From positions 3,162,001 to 3,226,000 of the forward strand of contig NZ_CP026031.1 in NCBI RefSeq assembly GCF_003726095.1: DNA of 64,000 nucleotides, read 5' to 3'. The notes beneath the pieces are model-generated. The model was not told the origin of the DNA, made no database searches, and worked only from the letters and a program-made list of their open reading frames with translations. The translations under genes and the position numbers were made by a program. This document shows, in pieces, positions 15,828 to 24,971 of this stretch. Every line of letters starts with the position of its first letter. Position 1 is the stretch's first letter. Source of the DNA: Niallia circulans. GTDB lineage: Bacteria; Bacillota; Bacilli; Bacillales; Cytobacillaceae.

Positions 15828-17870
15828 TTATTTTCTTAAAAAACGATGATTAAACCCATTTTTATCGAAAGCTAGCCAGCCTAAATTATTCTTTGTATCA
15901 ATCAATGAACCATTCGACAATACTTGATGGGCAATTATTTCTTTCCACAGAAAAGGGACATCTGCTTCCTTTTCTTGAATTAAATAATCATGTCCGCAAT
16001 AGCGGGATATTTTCTTTTCCTTCGTACGACTTTGTCTAAATTCGAGAATTCTTTTTAATGTAAAACCAGATAATCCTTCAAAAGACTGATTTTTAATGGG
16101 GCTGCTTGTAAATTGATGTAGAATCCGTTTTTGTTCTTGCTGGAAATATACTTCTACTTCGATGGCAGAGGCCATATGAGCATCACCAGAAAGAATAAGA
16201 CATTCACTTGGGTTCCATTCTGCTATTTGTTGATGAAAAAAGGAGAATCCTCTGCCGTTAAATTTCCACCATTCTAAATCTAAGCTTTTTTGTAGCGATG
16301 GAAGGACCGCAGTAAGGGGCATGATGACATTTTTTAAAAAGGATTCAATCAAATGAACGCCATATAAGGGGGTAGCAGAGATAATGACTAACGGTGTTTG
16401 CTGCTGCCATCCACTTGATAATAAGAGTTCCGATAAATAATCCCATTCTTTTTTGCGGATTAAATTCGGGCCATTTGTCCGCTGTTTCAACATACTACCC
16501 ACAACATAGGTTCGTTCTTGTGGATAGGCCCGTTTTGTCCGAGTGTCTAATACAAGGCTTCTTGGATTGGTTGGCGCAACAAAACTCCATGCACGAAATG
16601 TTAACATCATATGCAGCCACTCTGTATACGTCTGTGTATTTACGGTTAGTCTTTTGGTATACTTGCTTATTTTGCGAAAAAAGGAAGCTGGGAAAGCAGC
16701 TGGATTATTCCCCCATCCCTGAAAAGCCCAATAGGCTGTTAGTGCATTAGCGATAACATGGTTTCCAAGCGGAGAACAAGCTACTTTCTCCTGCCATTCT
16801 TTCGTTATATTCCAATCATCTGTTACATCATGGTCATCGAATATCATGTAGGTGGGAATATTCGCCAACAAGCGGCGTACCTTTGGCAAAGATTGCTGGA
16901 ATGAGGTTATATCTTTTTGCTGCTGGCTGTATGCTCTTTTTAGACTGCTTACTTTTCTTTCATACTCTTTTGCCTGATCCGCCCCTATCTGTATATGAAT
17001 CTGGTTATCTTCTAAATAGTCATCGAAGTCTTTTAAATACCCAGCCCCGGTTGCCATGTCCCATATCTCTGTATTCCAGCTTAAGATATACATCGCTGCA
17101 TACTCGCCCATGGACAGAAGGTGATTATCCGCTTTTCGCGAAGTAAATTGGCAGTATTCCTTTATTATCTCTCGTCTTCCATTTATCTGGCTGATGGTAA
17201 TATCAAAAGCAGTATTTTTATCATCCTCTGTCTCGCACAATTCCTTTATAGGCTCTTCTTTGCCCATTAATAGCTTGCCTAATGCGAATAGAATGGGGGC
17301 AGCTGGCGCTGGAACATCATCGGCATAAATTTGATCCCCTATCAAAAAGAGCGCACTCGGCCTTTTTTCTAACTGAAAGTATTCCTCCTGTAGTTTGGCA
17401 TCTCCGAGACTAAGAGCATCCTTGCCAATTCCGTGCAGTTTACGGCAAGAACCATATAAGATGTTTTTTTCAGCCGTTGCTGGTATGAAGAAAGTGGGAT
17501 ATTGTAAGTTTCCATAACAAATAGAGACTGGACTATCAGCTGCTAATAATCCAAAATCACTTAAATCATAGCTTGTTTCGCCTTTTTTAAATACTAGATT
17601 GTATCCTAACAATGTTTGGGTGGGAAAATTTTGGGAGATAGGCTGAAGTTTGATTAAATAAATATATAAGTTTTTTCCTAATCGACATACTTGTATATCC
17701 GACTGAATGTCAAACGGCTGGTATTCAAACTCTTTTGTCGTTTGATTGAAGTGAATCGCGTATAGATTGGCGTTCAATTGATATTTTCCACTTAAAGCTA
17801 TCCAAAGATAAGCTGATGTTTCCTCCACTCTGCGCACCAATGGCCCAGCTAAAATAACCGGCAGATCCAT
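15828..17870 (-). CDS. PhoD-like alkaline phosphatase/metallophosphoesterase
   Basis: About 680 residues. Metal-binding blocks of PhoD-like enzymes appear in order: YGSCRKLHG near residue 143, FLIGDQIYADDVPAP near 180, MIFDDHDVTDDWN near 345 and LSGDAHMASAIE near 560. Unlike secreted PhoD, there is no Tat or Sec signal peptide, so it is probably cytoplasmic. An ATG at 17870 is preferred because GGTGG lies 5 bases upstream; an ATG at 17882 is also possible. The gene stands alone, with a long terminator downstream. Substrate could be a phosphodiester or phosphomonoester; nothing in the neighbours decides. Confidence 0.8.
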   Translation of the reverse strand: MDLPVILAGPLVRRVEETSAYLWIALSGKYQLNANLYAIHFNQTTKEFEYQPFDIQSDIQVCRLGKNLYIYLIKLQPISQNFPTQTLLGYNLVFKKGETSYDLSDFGLLAADSPVSICYGNLQYPTFFIPATAEKNILYGSCRKLHGIGKDALSLGDAKLQEEYFQLEKRPSALFLIGDQIYADDVPAPAAPILFALGKLLMGKEEPIKELCETEDDKNTAFDITISQINGRREIIKEYCQFTSRKADNHLLSMGEYAAMYILSWNTEIWDMATGAGYLKDFDDYLEDNQIHIQIGADQAKEYERKVSSLKRAYSQQQKDITSFQQSLPKVRRLLANIPTYMIFDDHDVTDDWNITKEWQEKVACSPLGNHVIANALTAYWAFQGWGNNPAAFPASFFRKISKYTKRLTVNTQTYTEWLHMMLTFRAWSFVAPTNPRSLVLDTRTKRAYPQERTYVVGSMLKQRTNGPNLIRKKEWDYLSELLLSSGWQQQTPLVIISATPLYGVHLIESFLKNVIMPLTAVLPSLQKSLDLEWWKFNGRGFSFFHQQIAEWNPSECLILSGDAHMASAIEVEVYFQQEQKRILHQFTSSPIKNQSFEGLSGFTLKRILEFRQSRTKEKKISRYCGHDYLIQEKEADVPFLWKEIIAHQVLSNGSLIDTKNNLGWLAFDKNGFNHRFLRK

Positions 17871-17983
17871 CGTTACCACCATCCATTTCTGTTCTCTTAC
17901 AACCTATTCAGAAAAAGAAGAGAATATGTTTGCAGAAAAATTGTCCTTCTGAAGTGAACATCCTTTGGCTACTGTCTTTTTAT

Positions 17984-17996
17984 GGTGCCTGACACC
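17984..17996. repeat. GGTGCCTGACACC intergenic motif
   Basis: This partly palindromic 13-mer resembles a motif often found between genes in Bacillus genomes (from memory). Only this one clear copy is seen in the window, so its status here is uncertain. Confidence 0.3.
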
Positions 17997-18053
17997 CGAT
18001 TGATGTTATGATAAGGGAGGAACTTTATTTCGATAATAATGGAGGAAAAATCC

Positions 18054-18260
18054 GTGAGCGATATGAACGATAAGCAGACAAGGGAACAAGAAGGTAAAAA
18101 GAAAATTAGCTTACAAGAAGCCATGAAGCAGCAGCTGGCAAATAAAGCACAGCAAGGACAAGGCGGAAAAGCAAGTTTGAGTGGCAATCAAAAAATGCAA
18201 AAAATGAAAAGCCAGTTAACAAAAAAGCCAAATAACCAAAGAAAACGCATGGGTGTATAA
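18054..18260 (+). CDS. Small basic protein upstream of ywbE, unknown function
   Basis: A 68-residue very hydrophilic protein rich in Lys, Gln and Asn (QEAMKQQLANKAQQGQGGKAS), probably disordered or nucleic-acid associated. The GTG at 18054 is chosen because GGAGG lies 8 bases upstream; the in-frame ATG at 18039 overlaps that site. Its stop overlaps the start of ywbE (TAATG), so the two are translationally coupled. I cannot assign a function. Confidence 0.65.
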   Translation: MSDMNDKQTREQEGKKKISLQEAMKQQLANKAQQGQGGKASLSGNQKMQKMKSQLTKKPNNQRKRMGV

Positions 18261-18457
18261 TGAACGGTCAGAATCGCAAAGACATAACACCAGGCACACC
18301 TGTTGAAATAGTACTAAAACAAGATCAAAGAACCGGGAAACGAACAGCAGGCATTGTAAAAGATATATTAACAAAGTCTCCCTCCCATCCCCATGGAATT
18401 AAGGTTCGCCTAGAAGATGGACAAGTAGGCCGTGTACAGTTAATTAAAGAAAAATAA
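18260..18457 (+). CDS. ywbE: YwbE family protein
   Basis: A 65-residue protein of the YwbE/DUF2196 family, whose members are nearly all this size. Family features are TPGTPVEIVLKQDQRTGKRTAGIVKDILTKS and HPHGIKVRLEDGQVGRV, which read as a small beta-barrel. The function is not established. It is coupled to the preceding small gene by a TAATG overlap. A hairpin at 18551 probably ends the transcript. Confidence 0.85.
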   Translation: MNGQNRKDITPGTPVEIVLKQDQRTGKRTAGIVKDILTKSPSHPHGIKVRLEDGQVGRVQLIKEK

Positions 18458-18550
18458 AAAAGGGAGGGGATGTCCCATATGCTGCCAATGAACAAAAAGT
18501 ACAAAAAAACATCCCTGCACAAATTTTGCATGAAAGATGTTGAATAAAAA

Positions 18551-18577
18551 ATGACCACACTGACTGGTCATCATTTT
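18551..18577 (+). terminator. Hairpin after ywbE
   Basis: ATGACCA (18551-18557) and TGGTCAT (18565-18571) form a 7-bp stem followed by CATTTTGAT. It is a moderate terminator about 95 bases past ywbE. Confidence 0.5.
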
Positions 18578-18623
18578 GATATTTATTTTGAATTTATAAA
18601 GTATGGCAGCTTCATCTAGGCTA

Positions 18624-18647
18624 AACCGTTACAGCTGGGTAACGGTT
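18624..18647. repeat. Perfect 9-bp inverted repeat
   Basis: AACCGTTAC and GTAACGGTT flank a 6-base loop. No T tract follows, so it may be an RNA stem or protein site rather than a terminator. Confidence 0.45.
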
Positions 18648-18791
18648 CCTTCCCAAAATAAAACAGCAACTTTGAATACATAAAAACCTCCTGTCCTAAA
18701 GCCGCAAGCATATATACAAAAAGAGGGGGCATTAATTACACTCTCTTAATTTACTAAGTTATGGCGGCTTTGATTTAGCTCAAAAATGCCA

Positions 18792-18855
18792 TTTGCTTTT
18801 AATACGCAGTGATCCAACTTCCCAATGCAGAATCCAGCGTGTATTAAAAGGCAAA
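18792..18855 (-). terminator. Long inverted repeat downstream of GAPDH
   Basis: TTTGCTTTTAATACGC faces GTGTATTAAAAGGCAAA with one bulged base, around a loop of about 31 bases. On the minus strand it lies 55 bases past the GAPDH stop and is followed by CATTTTT, so it may end that transcript. Confidence 0.45.
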
Positions 18856-18909
18856 AGATATTGAGGACTTCTCACAAGTTCTTAGTGCCATACCTTATTA
18901 AGCAACAGA

Positions 18910-19920
18910 CTATAGTTCAGCAAAATATTTAATTGTTCTAACCATTTGGCTTGTATACGAATTTTCATTATCGTACCATGCCACAACTTTCACTAAAGAC
19001 TTCCCATCAGGAAGTGAAGTAACCTTTGTCTGTGTTGCATCAAATAATGAACCATATGTTATACCGATTATGTCAGAGGATACCAACTGTTCCTCTGTAT
19101 ATCCAAATGAATCAGAAGATGCCGCTTTCATAGCAGTATTTATATCATCTTTCTTTACCGTCTTATTGACGACAGCGACTAACTCTGTCACTGAACCAGC
19201 TGGTACTGGCACACGTTGAGATACACCGTCTAATTTCCCCTCTAATTTTGGAATTACCAGTCCTATTGCTTTGGCAGCACCAGAAGAAGTTGGTACGATA
19301 TTTAAAGCGGCTGCGCGAGCTCTTCGTAGGTCGCCCTTTGCATGAGGACCGTCAAGAGTCATTTGATCACCTGTATACGCATGAATTGTTGTCATGAATC
19401 CTTTTTCAATTGGAGCCAATTCATCAAGTACATCAACCATCAGAGCCAAACAATTTGTTGTGCATGAAGCAGCTGAAATAACCGTATCATTTTTGTTCAA
19501 AACATTTTCGTTTACTCCATAAACAATTGTGGGCAGATCATTTCCAGCTGGAGCGGAGATAACAACTTTTTTAGCTCCTGCTTCAATATGGGCTGATGCT
19601 TTTTCTTTTGATGTAAAAAATCCTGTACATTCTAAAACCACATCTACGTCATGCTTACTCCAAGGAAGATTTTTAGGATCCCTTTGAGCATAAATTTCAA
19701 TTTCTTTGCCTGCTACCACAATAGAACTTTCTTTCGCTTCCACCTTATCAGCTAAAGCATATCTTCCCTGCGCAGAATCGTACTTTAATAAATGAGCCAA
19801 CATCTGCGGACTGGTTAAGTCATTAATTGCTACTACCTCATAACCCTCTGCAGAGAACATTTGTCTGAAAGCAAGTCGGCCAATGCGTCCAAATCCGTTA
19901 ATTGCAACCTTTACTGCCAT
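18910..19920 (-). CDS. gap: Glyceraldehyde-3-phosphate dehydrogenase
   Basis: A 336-residue cytoplasmic enzyme. The N-terminal NAD fold starts [34 protein letters not shown] carries the Asp that favours NAD. The catalytic cysteine lies in [13 protein letters not shown] near residues 148-160. The C-terminus has [25 protein letters not shown] precedes the ATG. Bacilli usually have a glycolytic gapA in a cggR-pgk operon. This copy stands alone, divergent from an AraC-type regulator, so it is either a relocated main enzyme or a second isozyme. It is full-length and looks active. Confidence 0.95.
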   Translation of the reverse strand: MAVKVAINGFGRIGRLAFRQMFSAEGYEVVAINDLTSPQMLAHLLKYDSAQGRYALADKVEAKESSIVVAGKEIEIYAQRDPKNLPWSKHDVDVVLECTGFFTSKEKASAHIEAGAKKVVISAPAGNDLPTIVYGVNENVLNKNDTVISAASCTTNCLALMVDVLDELAPIEKGFMTTIHAYTGDQMTLDGPHAKGDLRRARAAALNIVPTSSGAAKAIGLVIPKLEGKLDGVSQRVPVPAGSVTELVAVVNKTVKKDDINTAMKAASSDSFGYTEEQLVSSDIIGITYGSLFDATQTKVTSLPDGKSLVKVVAWYDNENSYTSQMVRTIKYFAEL

Positions 19921-20088
19921 AATTTATTTTCCTCCTTGTTAATTAAAATCATTTTACATAACTTTAATAGTAAAAAGCTGGTTAATATGATATTACCCTT
20001 GTGCTACATCAATATTCTATATCTCGCGATTCTTTGGTACAATGTAATAAACGAAGCATTCAACTATACTATCTGTAAGGAGAGTATT

Positions 20089-20943
20089 ATGCCACAAATA
20101 GATCGCTATAAAAAAAGGATCGTTAATATAGATTTCTTTGCCATAGAAAATTTTAAAGAGTTACCATACCAGAATCGATTTACTATAGTATTTGTCACCA
20201 GTGGGAGTATAAAAGGAATGCTGAATAATCTACCTATTGCAATTTCTGCACCTGGGATAATCTGTTTGTCACAAACTGATGAGATACAAGTTTTTGAAAG
20301 AGAGAAAGTATCAGCACAATCGTTCAGCTTTGACCCAGATTTTCTTAGTACAATTCCAATTTCAAAAACAGAAGATTATTTTATGCCCAATCTAAAAATA
20401 CACACAGGATTATCTTTATTTCAAAGAGACAGCACACATACAGGCGTACCCTTTATTACCACAAAAGCATTTCCAAAATTATTAGATTGGTTTTTTATTA
20501 TTGGAACAGAAGTATTTGCTCAAAGCGATTCACTGTGGGTTTGCAGAATCAAAAAAAATCTTATTCAAATGTTAAGCTTAATTGAAAGCTTAAATTCGGA
20601 AAATGGACAGTCTCCTGTTGATACGGTTTTAGAATATATACACACTAATTACGCCAATAAAATTACTCTCGATGATTTAACACAATGTGCTCACCTAAAC
20701 CGTGTTTCACTCAATAAATTATTTCATAAACGATGTAACTGTACTGCAATGTCATATTTATTATCCTATCGATTAAAAGTCGCAGAAGAATTACTCACCC
20801 ATACTGGCATGAGTTTGAATGAAATTGCCCGTTCGACAGGCTTTGAGTATGATACCTATTTTATTAAGCAATTTACTTCTAAAAAAGGAATGTCCCCTAC
20901 ATCATTCCGAAATACTTCCCGTAAACTGGCAAGTTATCTGTAG
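20089..20943 (+). CDS. AraC-family transcriptional regulator
   Basis: A 284-residue regulator. The ATG at 20089 is chosen because AAGGAGAG precedes it; the longer in-frame extension would run into the GAPDH gene. Residues 1-165 form an unassigned sensing domain resembling a cupin-like fold (FTIVFVTSGSIKGMLNNLP). The C-terminal ~100 residues are a double helix-turn-helix: ITLDDLTQCAHLNRVSLNKLF, then LNEIARSTGFEYDTYFIKQF and KGMSPTSFR. A TGGTACAAT extended -10 lies about 50 bases upstream. It is divergent from gap, so it may control that gene or itself; the ligand is unknown. Confidence 0.85.
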   Translation: MPQIDRYKKRIVNIDFFAIENFKELPYQNRFTIVFVTSGSIKGMLNNLPIAISAPGIICLSQTDEIQVFEREKVSAQSFSFDPDFLSTIPISKTEDYFMPNLKIHTGLSLFQRDSTHTGVPFITTKAFPKLLDWFFIIGTEVFAQSDSLWVCRIKKNLIQMLSLIESLNSENGQSPVDTVLEYIHTNYANKITLDDLTQCAHLNRVSLNKLFHKRCNCTAMSYLLSYRLKVAEELLTHTGMSLNEIARSTGFEYDTYFIKQFTSKKGMSPTSFRNTSRKLASYL

Positions 20944-20985
20944 CCAAGCAGGGGTAAATATCCCTCTTTCGCTAATCGGCAAGCA

Positions 20986-21009
20986 GGGCAAGCGTACACA
21001 CGCTTGCCC
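20986..21009 (+). terminator. Perfect 10-bp hairpin after the AraC gene
   Basis: GGGCAAGCGT and ACGCTTGCCC enclose ACAC, followed by ATTTTAAAG. The stem is strong and GC-rich, the T tract weak. It lies 43 bases past the stop codon. Confidence 0.65.
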
Positions 21010-21053
21010 ATTTTAAAGAATTTTCCTTGTAGCAAAATCCTCAAATTAGCTTG

Positions 21054-21069
21054 TTGAGGAGCTCCTCAA
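21054..21069. repeat. 16-bp perfect palindrome
   Basis: TTGAGGAGCTCCTCAA reads the same on both strands. It sits at the left edge of a patch of decayed sequence that includes a transposase fragment, so it could be an operator or an element end. Confidence 0.4.
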
Positions 21070-21091
21070 ACCCGGCGAATGTTGCGTCATT

Positions 21092-21317
21092 TCACTGTGG
21101 CTCATTCCTTATTTGACTTGGGGCCAAATTGGCCCGAAATCCTAAAAGTACAACCAACTTTGCAAGGTGGTCTAATAGCCTTGAATACTGTTTCCATAAT
21201 TCTTCATAGTCTTTTTGCAGTTCTGCAATTTCAGAGTGATAGGCATTAAATAAGAGTTTTTTTCTCTTCTCAGCTACTTTTTTCTATAATTAATTCTGCT
21301 AATTCCACGCTCTCCAT
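21092..21317 (-). pseudogene. Degenerate small helical protein frame, unknown
   Basis: On the minus strand an ATG at 21317 opens MESVELAELIIEKSS and then stops. After a frame change the reading continues through KRKKLLFNAYHSEIAELQK to a stop at 21092. The heptad-like helical character suggests a former coiled-coil protein disrupted by a frameshift. I do not recognise the family, and chance is possible. Confidence 0.3.
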
Positions 21318-21367
21318 TTATTCTTTATAAATGGAATTTCAATATATTCATATTTACCTAATTCACA

Positions 21368-21531
21368 GGGGCTCGATAAGGTTCATGTCGAGTTTGATAT
21401 TGTGGCATTGGTCCACAACCTATTGAAAGTAGCAGGCATCCACCAGCTACTTTCGGATAGAAATCAACAGAACAGAATAGAAAAGCAAGAGGAGAAAAAC
21501 GTGCCTTTTTCTCCTCTTGCTTTATATTAGG
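21368..21531 (+). mobile_element. 3' fragment of an IS1182-like transposase gene
   Basis: The plus strand reads QGLDKVHVEFDIVALVHNLLKVAGIHQLL and runs to a TAG near 21530. This resembles the C-terminus of IS1182-type DDE transposases, which usually end with an RGLDKVxxEFxxVALAHNLLK-like block. Everything upstream of this block is missing, so it is a dead remnant. Its last codons overlap a strong hairpin that now serves the convergent protease gene. Confidence 0.6.
21482..21523 (-). terminator. Strong terminator of the immune inhibitor A gene
   Basis: An 18-bp perfect inverted repeat (AAAGCAAGAGGAGAAAAA and its complement) encloses six bases. It lies about 40 bases past the protease stop, and its arms give runs of T or A on both strands. 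Confidence 0.85.
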
Positions 21532-21561
21532 GGCTTTTCAGACAGCCTCTTCTATTTATTA

Positions 21562-23931
21562 TTATTTATATAATAATACTTTTCCTACTGTTCCGTCTTT
21601 GCTTTCACCAACTATGCGAATTTTCAAGCCGGTCGATGGAATATTGCGGCCTGCTTCTAGATTTCCTTGGTTGCTGTAGTCAGCACTATCATCAAATAGT
21701 GGAGTTCGTTTTGTAAAATTATCTTTTAATGTAGTGCCGTTAATAGCAGCATAATCTAAAAACATTTTATTAGATTTAGCTAAACTAAAGGCAGCATCAT
21801 TTAACTGATAACGGGTTGCTCCTACAGTTCCATCACTCCAGTAGTTTGTATGTTGGTCTGCATCAACTACTCCTAAATAACCGTCTCCTGGATGCGCTCC
21901 CGTCCAGTTATCACTATATGACTCATCCACATACCAAACAACAAGACCTGGATCATAACTCATAAGACTAGCACCACGGCGAATATGCGCGAGACCCTCA
22001 TCTACTCCATTTTGTGATCTCCATTCTAATAAATAATAATGTTTTGAATAGAATTTTCCTTCATCCTTTTTAAAGCCTTCTAATGCAAAGAAAGAATCCT
22101 CTTCTGCACCATCTGTTAATACTTCCGTTCCATTAGCTGTTACTTTGATATCATCTACATAGAAACCAGGATTAGCAACTGCCACGTCGGTCCAATAATT
22201 AAATTCAATTTCGACCTTTTGTCCAGCATATGCACTTAAATCAAAGACTCCATCCACCCATTCACCATTGGTACTGCCTGTAATCCCATTTCCAGGATTT
22301 TGATCGTTGGGATTTTCGGTTGTGGTAATATTTCCTTTAATCGTCTCACCATTCACCTTAATAGATGCATAATCCCATTCAGCCTCGATGTCGTACCATG
22401 TTTTAAAAGTCAACTCGGCACTTGTGGCATTGGTCAAATCTACTGCTGTCTTCATGGAATGATCGATATTATTTCCACTACCACTAAAGTATTCATATTT
22501 CCCGCTTGCCGGTGTGTTTACATCTGTTGTTTTATCAGGAAGATTAATACGCACTGCGTCATTATTTGTTCCTTTTGTTACCGCTTCGTCCAGCAGTAGT
22601 TCTGTTCCTTTACTTGTAATTTCATTTGCATTTAACGTAGTGCCGCTTAACCAATTTCCCCCATGGGCGCCTTGCAAATATTCCTTGGCATATGCACTAA
22701 ATCCACTCGGCTCCGTTCCTGGAACATCTCCGGCCCAGCTGCCACTAGCCATGATAGACCAGTAAGCCACAGCTTCACCGCCGCCAGTATACTGCGTATC
22801 ATATTCATCTGGCAAACCTAAATCATGTCCGTATTCATGCGCAAAAACACCTGCCGCACCATCTTCTGGTTCAATGGTATAATCATATGCACCAAGTAAG
22901 CCACCGAAACGATCGCTATTAGATGTAGCCCCTGGCACTGCAACTAGGTTTCCTAAATTCCAACGATGAGACCAAATAGCATCTCCCCCTAGGGCTCCTC
23001 CACCAGCTTCTTCACCAACCCCTGCATGGATAACCATTAAATGATCGATAATTCCATCTGGCTCATTATATACACCATCGCCATCATAATCATCACGATC
23101 CCATACGTCGTACTCACTTAAGTCTACATTTGGATCTTGTGCAGCTTTTGATAATGCTTCATAGACTAATTCACGAGGACGCGCATCACTATCATCTGCC
23201 CCAGGATAATTTCCTCCATAATAAGCGGCCTCATGATCAGCTGTATACCAGCCAGCAACTTCCCCTTCTACCGAATAACTGCCACCAGATTGCTCTTCAT
23301 AAAATTGTTTCATGGAGACAAGATTTTCACCGTTCGGACCTTCATAACCATCTTCGCCAAAAATCATATTTTGGAAGTGCTCATGTGTGTAATCTTCATA
23401 GAACATATCTGTCTCATCTTTTGTAATCGAGCTTTTTTTATAATCTGGAAAATCTATCGCTAAAACGAGAACCTTATCTTCACGAACTTCCCCTTCATAT
23501 GCTTCCTCTTTGACAGATTCCACTGTATTTTTCTTTGCCTGTCCTAATTTATTTCCTTTTCCCTTTTGGAGACTATGATTAGATGTTTCGTTTTCTCCCT
23601 TTGTTTCTAATTTAGATAAGGCTTTCGGCAGTTTATCCTTAGTTTCTTTTTTAGCTCCTTCTGCTTTGCCTTGTAAATACTTTTGTAAAGCTTTTTCCGT
23701 TTCACCAGTGCTTGCATGCTTTGCCAACTTTCCCTCTTTTTTCAGCATTTCAATAATCCGTTCATCATTGGCAATGCCTAAATCAATAGGAGCTCCTCCG
23801 TAACTGGAGACAACCTCTTTATACGCTGCTTCTGCAGCAGCTTTCTCAGGAGGACTATATAACCCTAGTGAGAGAGTACTAATTCCAAGTACTGCTGCCA
23901 ATGCTGTTTTTTTGAGTTTCTTCTTTACCAC
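21562..23931 (-). CDS. ina: Immune inhibitor A, secreted M6 metalloprotease
   Basis: About 789 residues, the normal length of the family. The start is placed at GTG 23931, 7 bases after AGAGGGGG; TTG 23934 is also possible. A Sec signal peptide follows (MVKKKLKKTALAAVLGISTLSL with AEA near residue 33), then a propeptide. The zinc site is HEYGHDLGLPDEYD near residue 363, the M6 HExxH with its downstream acidic ligand. Acidic calcium-binding stretches are visible (WDRDDYDGDGVYNEPDG). The C-terminal half has jelly-roll-like domains. The enzyme is exported and degrades host antimicrobial and matrix proteins or serves nutrient scavenging. It stands alone with its own terminator. Confidence 0.93.
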   Translation of the reverse strand: MVKKKLKKTALAAVLGISTLSLGLYSPPEKAAAEAAYKEVVSSYGGAPIDLGIANDERIIEMLKKEGKLAKHASTGETEKALQKYLQGKAEGAKKETKDKLPKALSKLETKGENETSNHSLQKGKGNKLGQAKKNTVESVKEEAYEGEVREDKVLVLAIDFPDYKKSSITKDETDMFYEDYTHEHFQNMIFGEDGYEGPNGENLVSMKQFYEEQSGGSYSVEGEVAGWYTADHEAAYYGGNYPGADDSDARPRELVYEALSKAAQDPNVDLSEYDVWDRDDYDGDGVYNEPDGIIDHLMVIHAGVGEEAGGGALGGDAIWSHRWNLGNLVAVPGATSNSDRFGGLLGAYDYTIEPEDGAAGVFAHEYGHDLGLPDEYDTQYTGGGEAVAYWSIMASGSWAGDVPGTEPSGFSAYAKEYLQGAHGGNWLSGTTLNANEITSKGTELLLDEAVTKGTNNDAVRINLPDKTTDVNTPASGKYEYFSGSGNNIDHSMKTAVDLTNATSAELTFKTWYDIEAEWDYASIKVNGETIKGNITTTENPNDQNPGNGITGSTNGEWVDGVFDLSAYAGQKVEIEFNYWTDVAVANPGFYVDDIKVTANGTEVLTDGAEEDSFFALEGFKKDEGKFYSKHYYLLEWRSQNGVDEGLAHIRRGASLMSYDPGLVVWYVDESYSDNWTGAHPGDGYLGVVDADQHTNYWSDGTVGATRYQLNDAAFSLAKSNKMFLDYAAINGTTLKDNFTKRTPLFDDSADYSNQGNLEAGRNIPSTGLKIRIVGESKDGTVGKVLLYK

Positions 23932-24347
23932 CAAAAATCCCCCTCTGAACACAATATGTAATATTACGAAACTTAATATTCTAAATTGATAGTCAATTCC
24001 CCTTTTTATTTTTGCAAAATAGTACTTTTATATCAGAAAATTGATTATTTTCAAACTTCAAATCTCGTACTAATCTCTAATTGTGCTTCCTCCATATATT
24101 AGAGCACTGTCTTAACTAGGAAATAACAAACATTAAATCCCAGCAATAACCTTCTTTTGCTTTTCAAACTATATGAAAATATTAATAAAAAAAAGAAAGG
24201 AGCATTTCTCTGTCTCCCTTTAAAAATCATGAAAAAAACGTAAACAACCTCCGATTACACTTTCTCCCAATAGAAAAGAGGGAAGGCGAAAATACCTTCC
24301 CTCATAAGCAAACACTTCTTCAAATACCTATTCTCTTTTTGAATCAA
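23932..24347. other. AT-rich intergenic region between protease and MarR genes
   Basis: About 400 bases with no supportable gene. It holds the promoter region of the protease (not pinned down) and, at its right end, the MarR-gene terminator listed separately. Confidence 0.5.
24278..24303 (-). terminator. Terminator of the MarR gene
   Basis: GAGGGAAGG and CCTTCCCTC form a perfect 9-bp stem around eight bases. On the minus strand TTTTCTATT follows. It lies 45 bases past the stop codon. Confidence 0.8.
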
Positions 24348-24782
24348 TCATAGATGAACATTCATCGCCGACTGATTATATTTTTTTAATAACTTAGCAA
24401 AAGTCTCACGCTCTTCTTCTGTCCAAACCTTGGTCACTTCCGCCACCCTGCTTTTTCTAAACTTTTTTTCCTTTTGAAATTCTTCTAATCCTGTTTCAGT
24501 TATCTGGAGAGTATAAGCTCTTCCATCTGTTTCATCAGGAATTCTCAGCAAATAGCCCTTTTGCTCCAACGCAGCCGCCTGTCGACTTACAGTAGAAACA
24601 TCTAATTGAAATTCTATCGCAAGCGCTTTAACACCAGCAGGGCCTGCTGTCACTATTTCATGCAGCAACAGATAAGCTGACCGATCCAAGCTGCTAGTTT
24701 TTTTATGAGAAGATGTATGGGTAACCCGTCGTATCAGTATAGATAATTCCACTTCAAGTTCTTCCAGCGATTGTTCATCCAT
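24348..24782 (-). CDS. MarR-family transcriptional regulator
   Basis: A 144-residue winged-helix regulator. The DNA-reading core is VKALAIEFQLDVSTVSRQAAALEQKGYLLRIPDETDGRAYTLQIT, residues 54-98, where DETDGRAY matches the wing DxxDxR pattern of MarR proteins. GTGAGG precedes the ATG. It is divergent from a CBS-domain gene and an MFS transporter. A near-perfect inverted repeat overlaps the promoter facing those genes, the standard arrangement for a repressor of an efflux pump that releases DNA on binding a small molecule. Confidence 0.88.
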   Translation of the reverse strand: MDEQSLEELEVELSILIRRVTHTSSHKKTSSLDRSAYLLLHEIVTAGPAGVKALAIEFQLDVSTVSRQAAALEQKGYLLRIPDETDGRAYTLQITETGLEEFQKEKKFRKSRVAEVTKVWTEEERETFAKLLKKYNQSAMNVHL

Positions 24783-24884
24783 TGATTAACTACCTCACCG
24801 TTTCCATTATTTCTATAAAATATGATAGCATACTTGATTAAAGATTTGTAATAAGAAGGGGAATCCATATCTCCGTAAAAACAA

Positions 24885-24923
24885 TTGACGTTTCGTTATA
24901 TAGTTGTATAATACAATTATATA
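24885..24923 (+). promoter_or_regulatory. Promoter of the CBS-MFS pair with overlapping MarR-type operator
   Basis: TTGACG (24885-24890) and TATAAT (24907-24912) have a 16-base spacer. Overlapping the -10 is an inverted repeat: TATATAGTTGTAT (24897-24909) and ATACAATTATATA (24911-24923), one mismatch. A further half site, ATACAACTA, lies at 24932. Binding here would block RNA polymerase. Confidence 0.7.
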
Positions 24924-24971
24924 GTTTCCTTATACAACTACTTGTCCAAAAAATAAAAGGGGGACAGATAA

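Larger units (their letters stand above)
18458..18909. other. Intergenic region with several inverted repeats
   Basis: No gene is seen in about 450 bases, but it is rich in pairing sequence. AAAGCCGC (18698) faces GCGGCTTT (18764). Two related segments containing TATGGCAGC and TATGGCGGC occur at 18602 and 18760. The other hairpins are listed separately. It separates ywbE from the convergent GAPDH gene. Confidence 0.5.

Noticed and set aside
16394..16750. Plus-strand 118-residue frame inside the PhoD-like gene
   Set aside because: It is antisense to a well-supported gene, with no ribosome site or domain.
15828..17870. Secreted alkaline phosphatase PhoD
   Set aside because: The metal motifs fit PhoD-like enzymes, but there is no Tat or Sec signal, so a secreted role is not supported.
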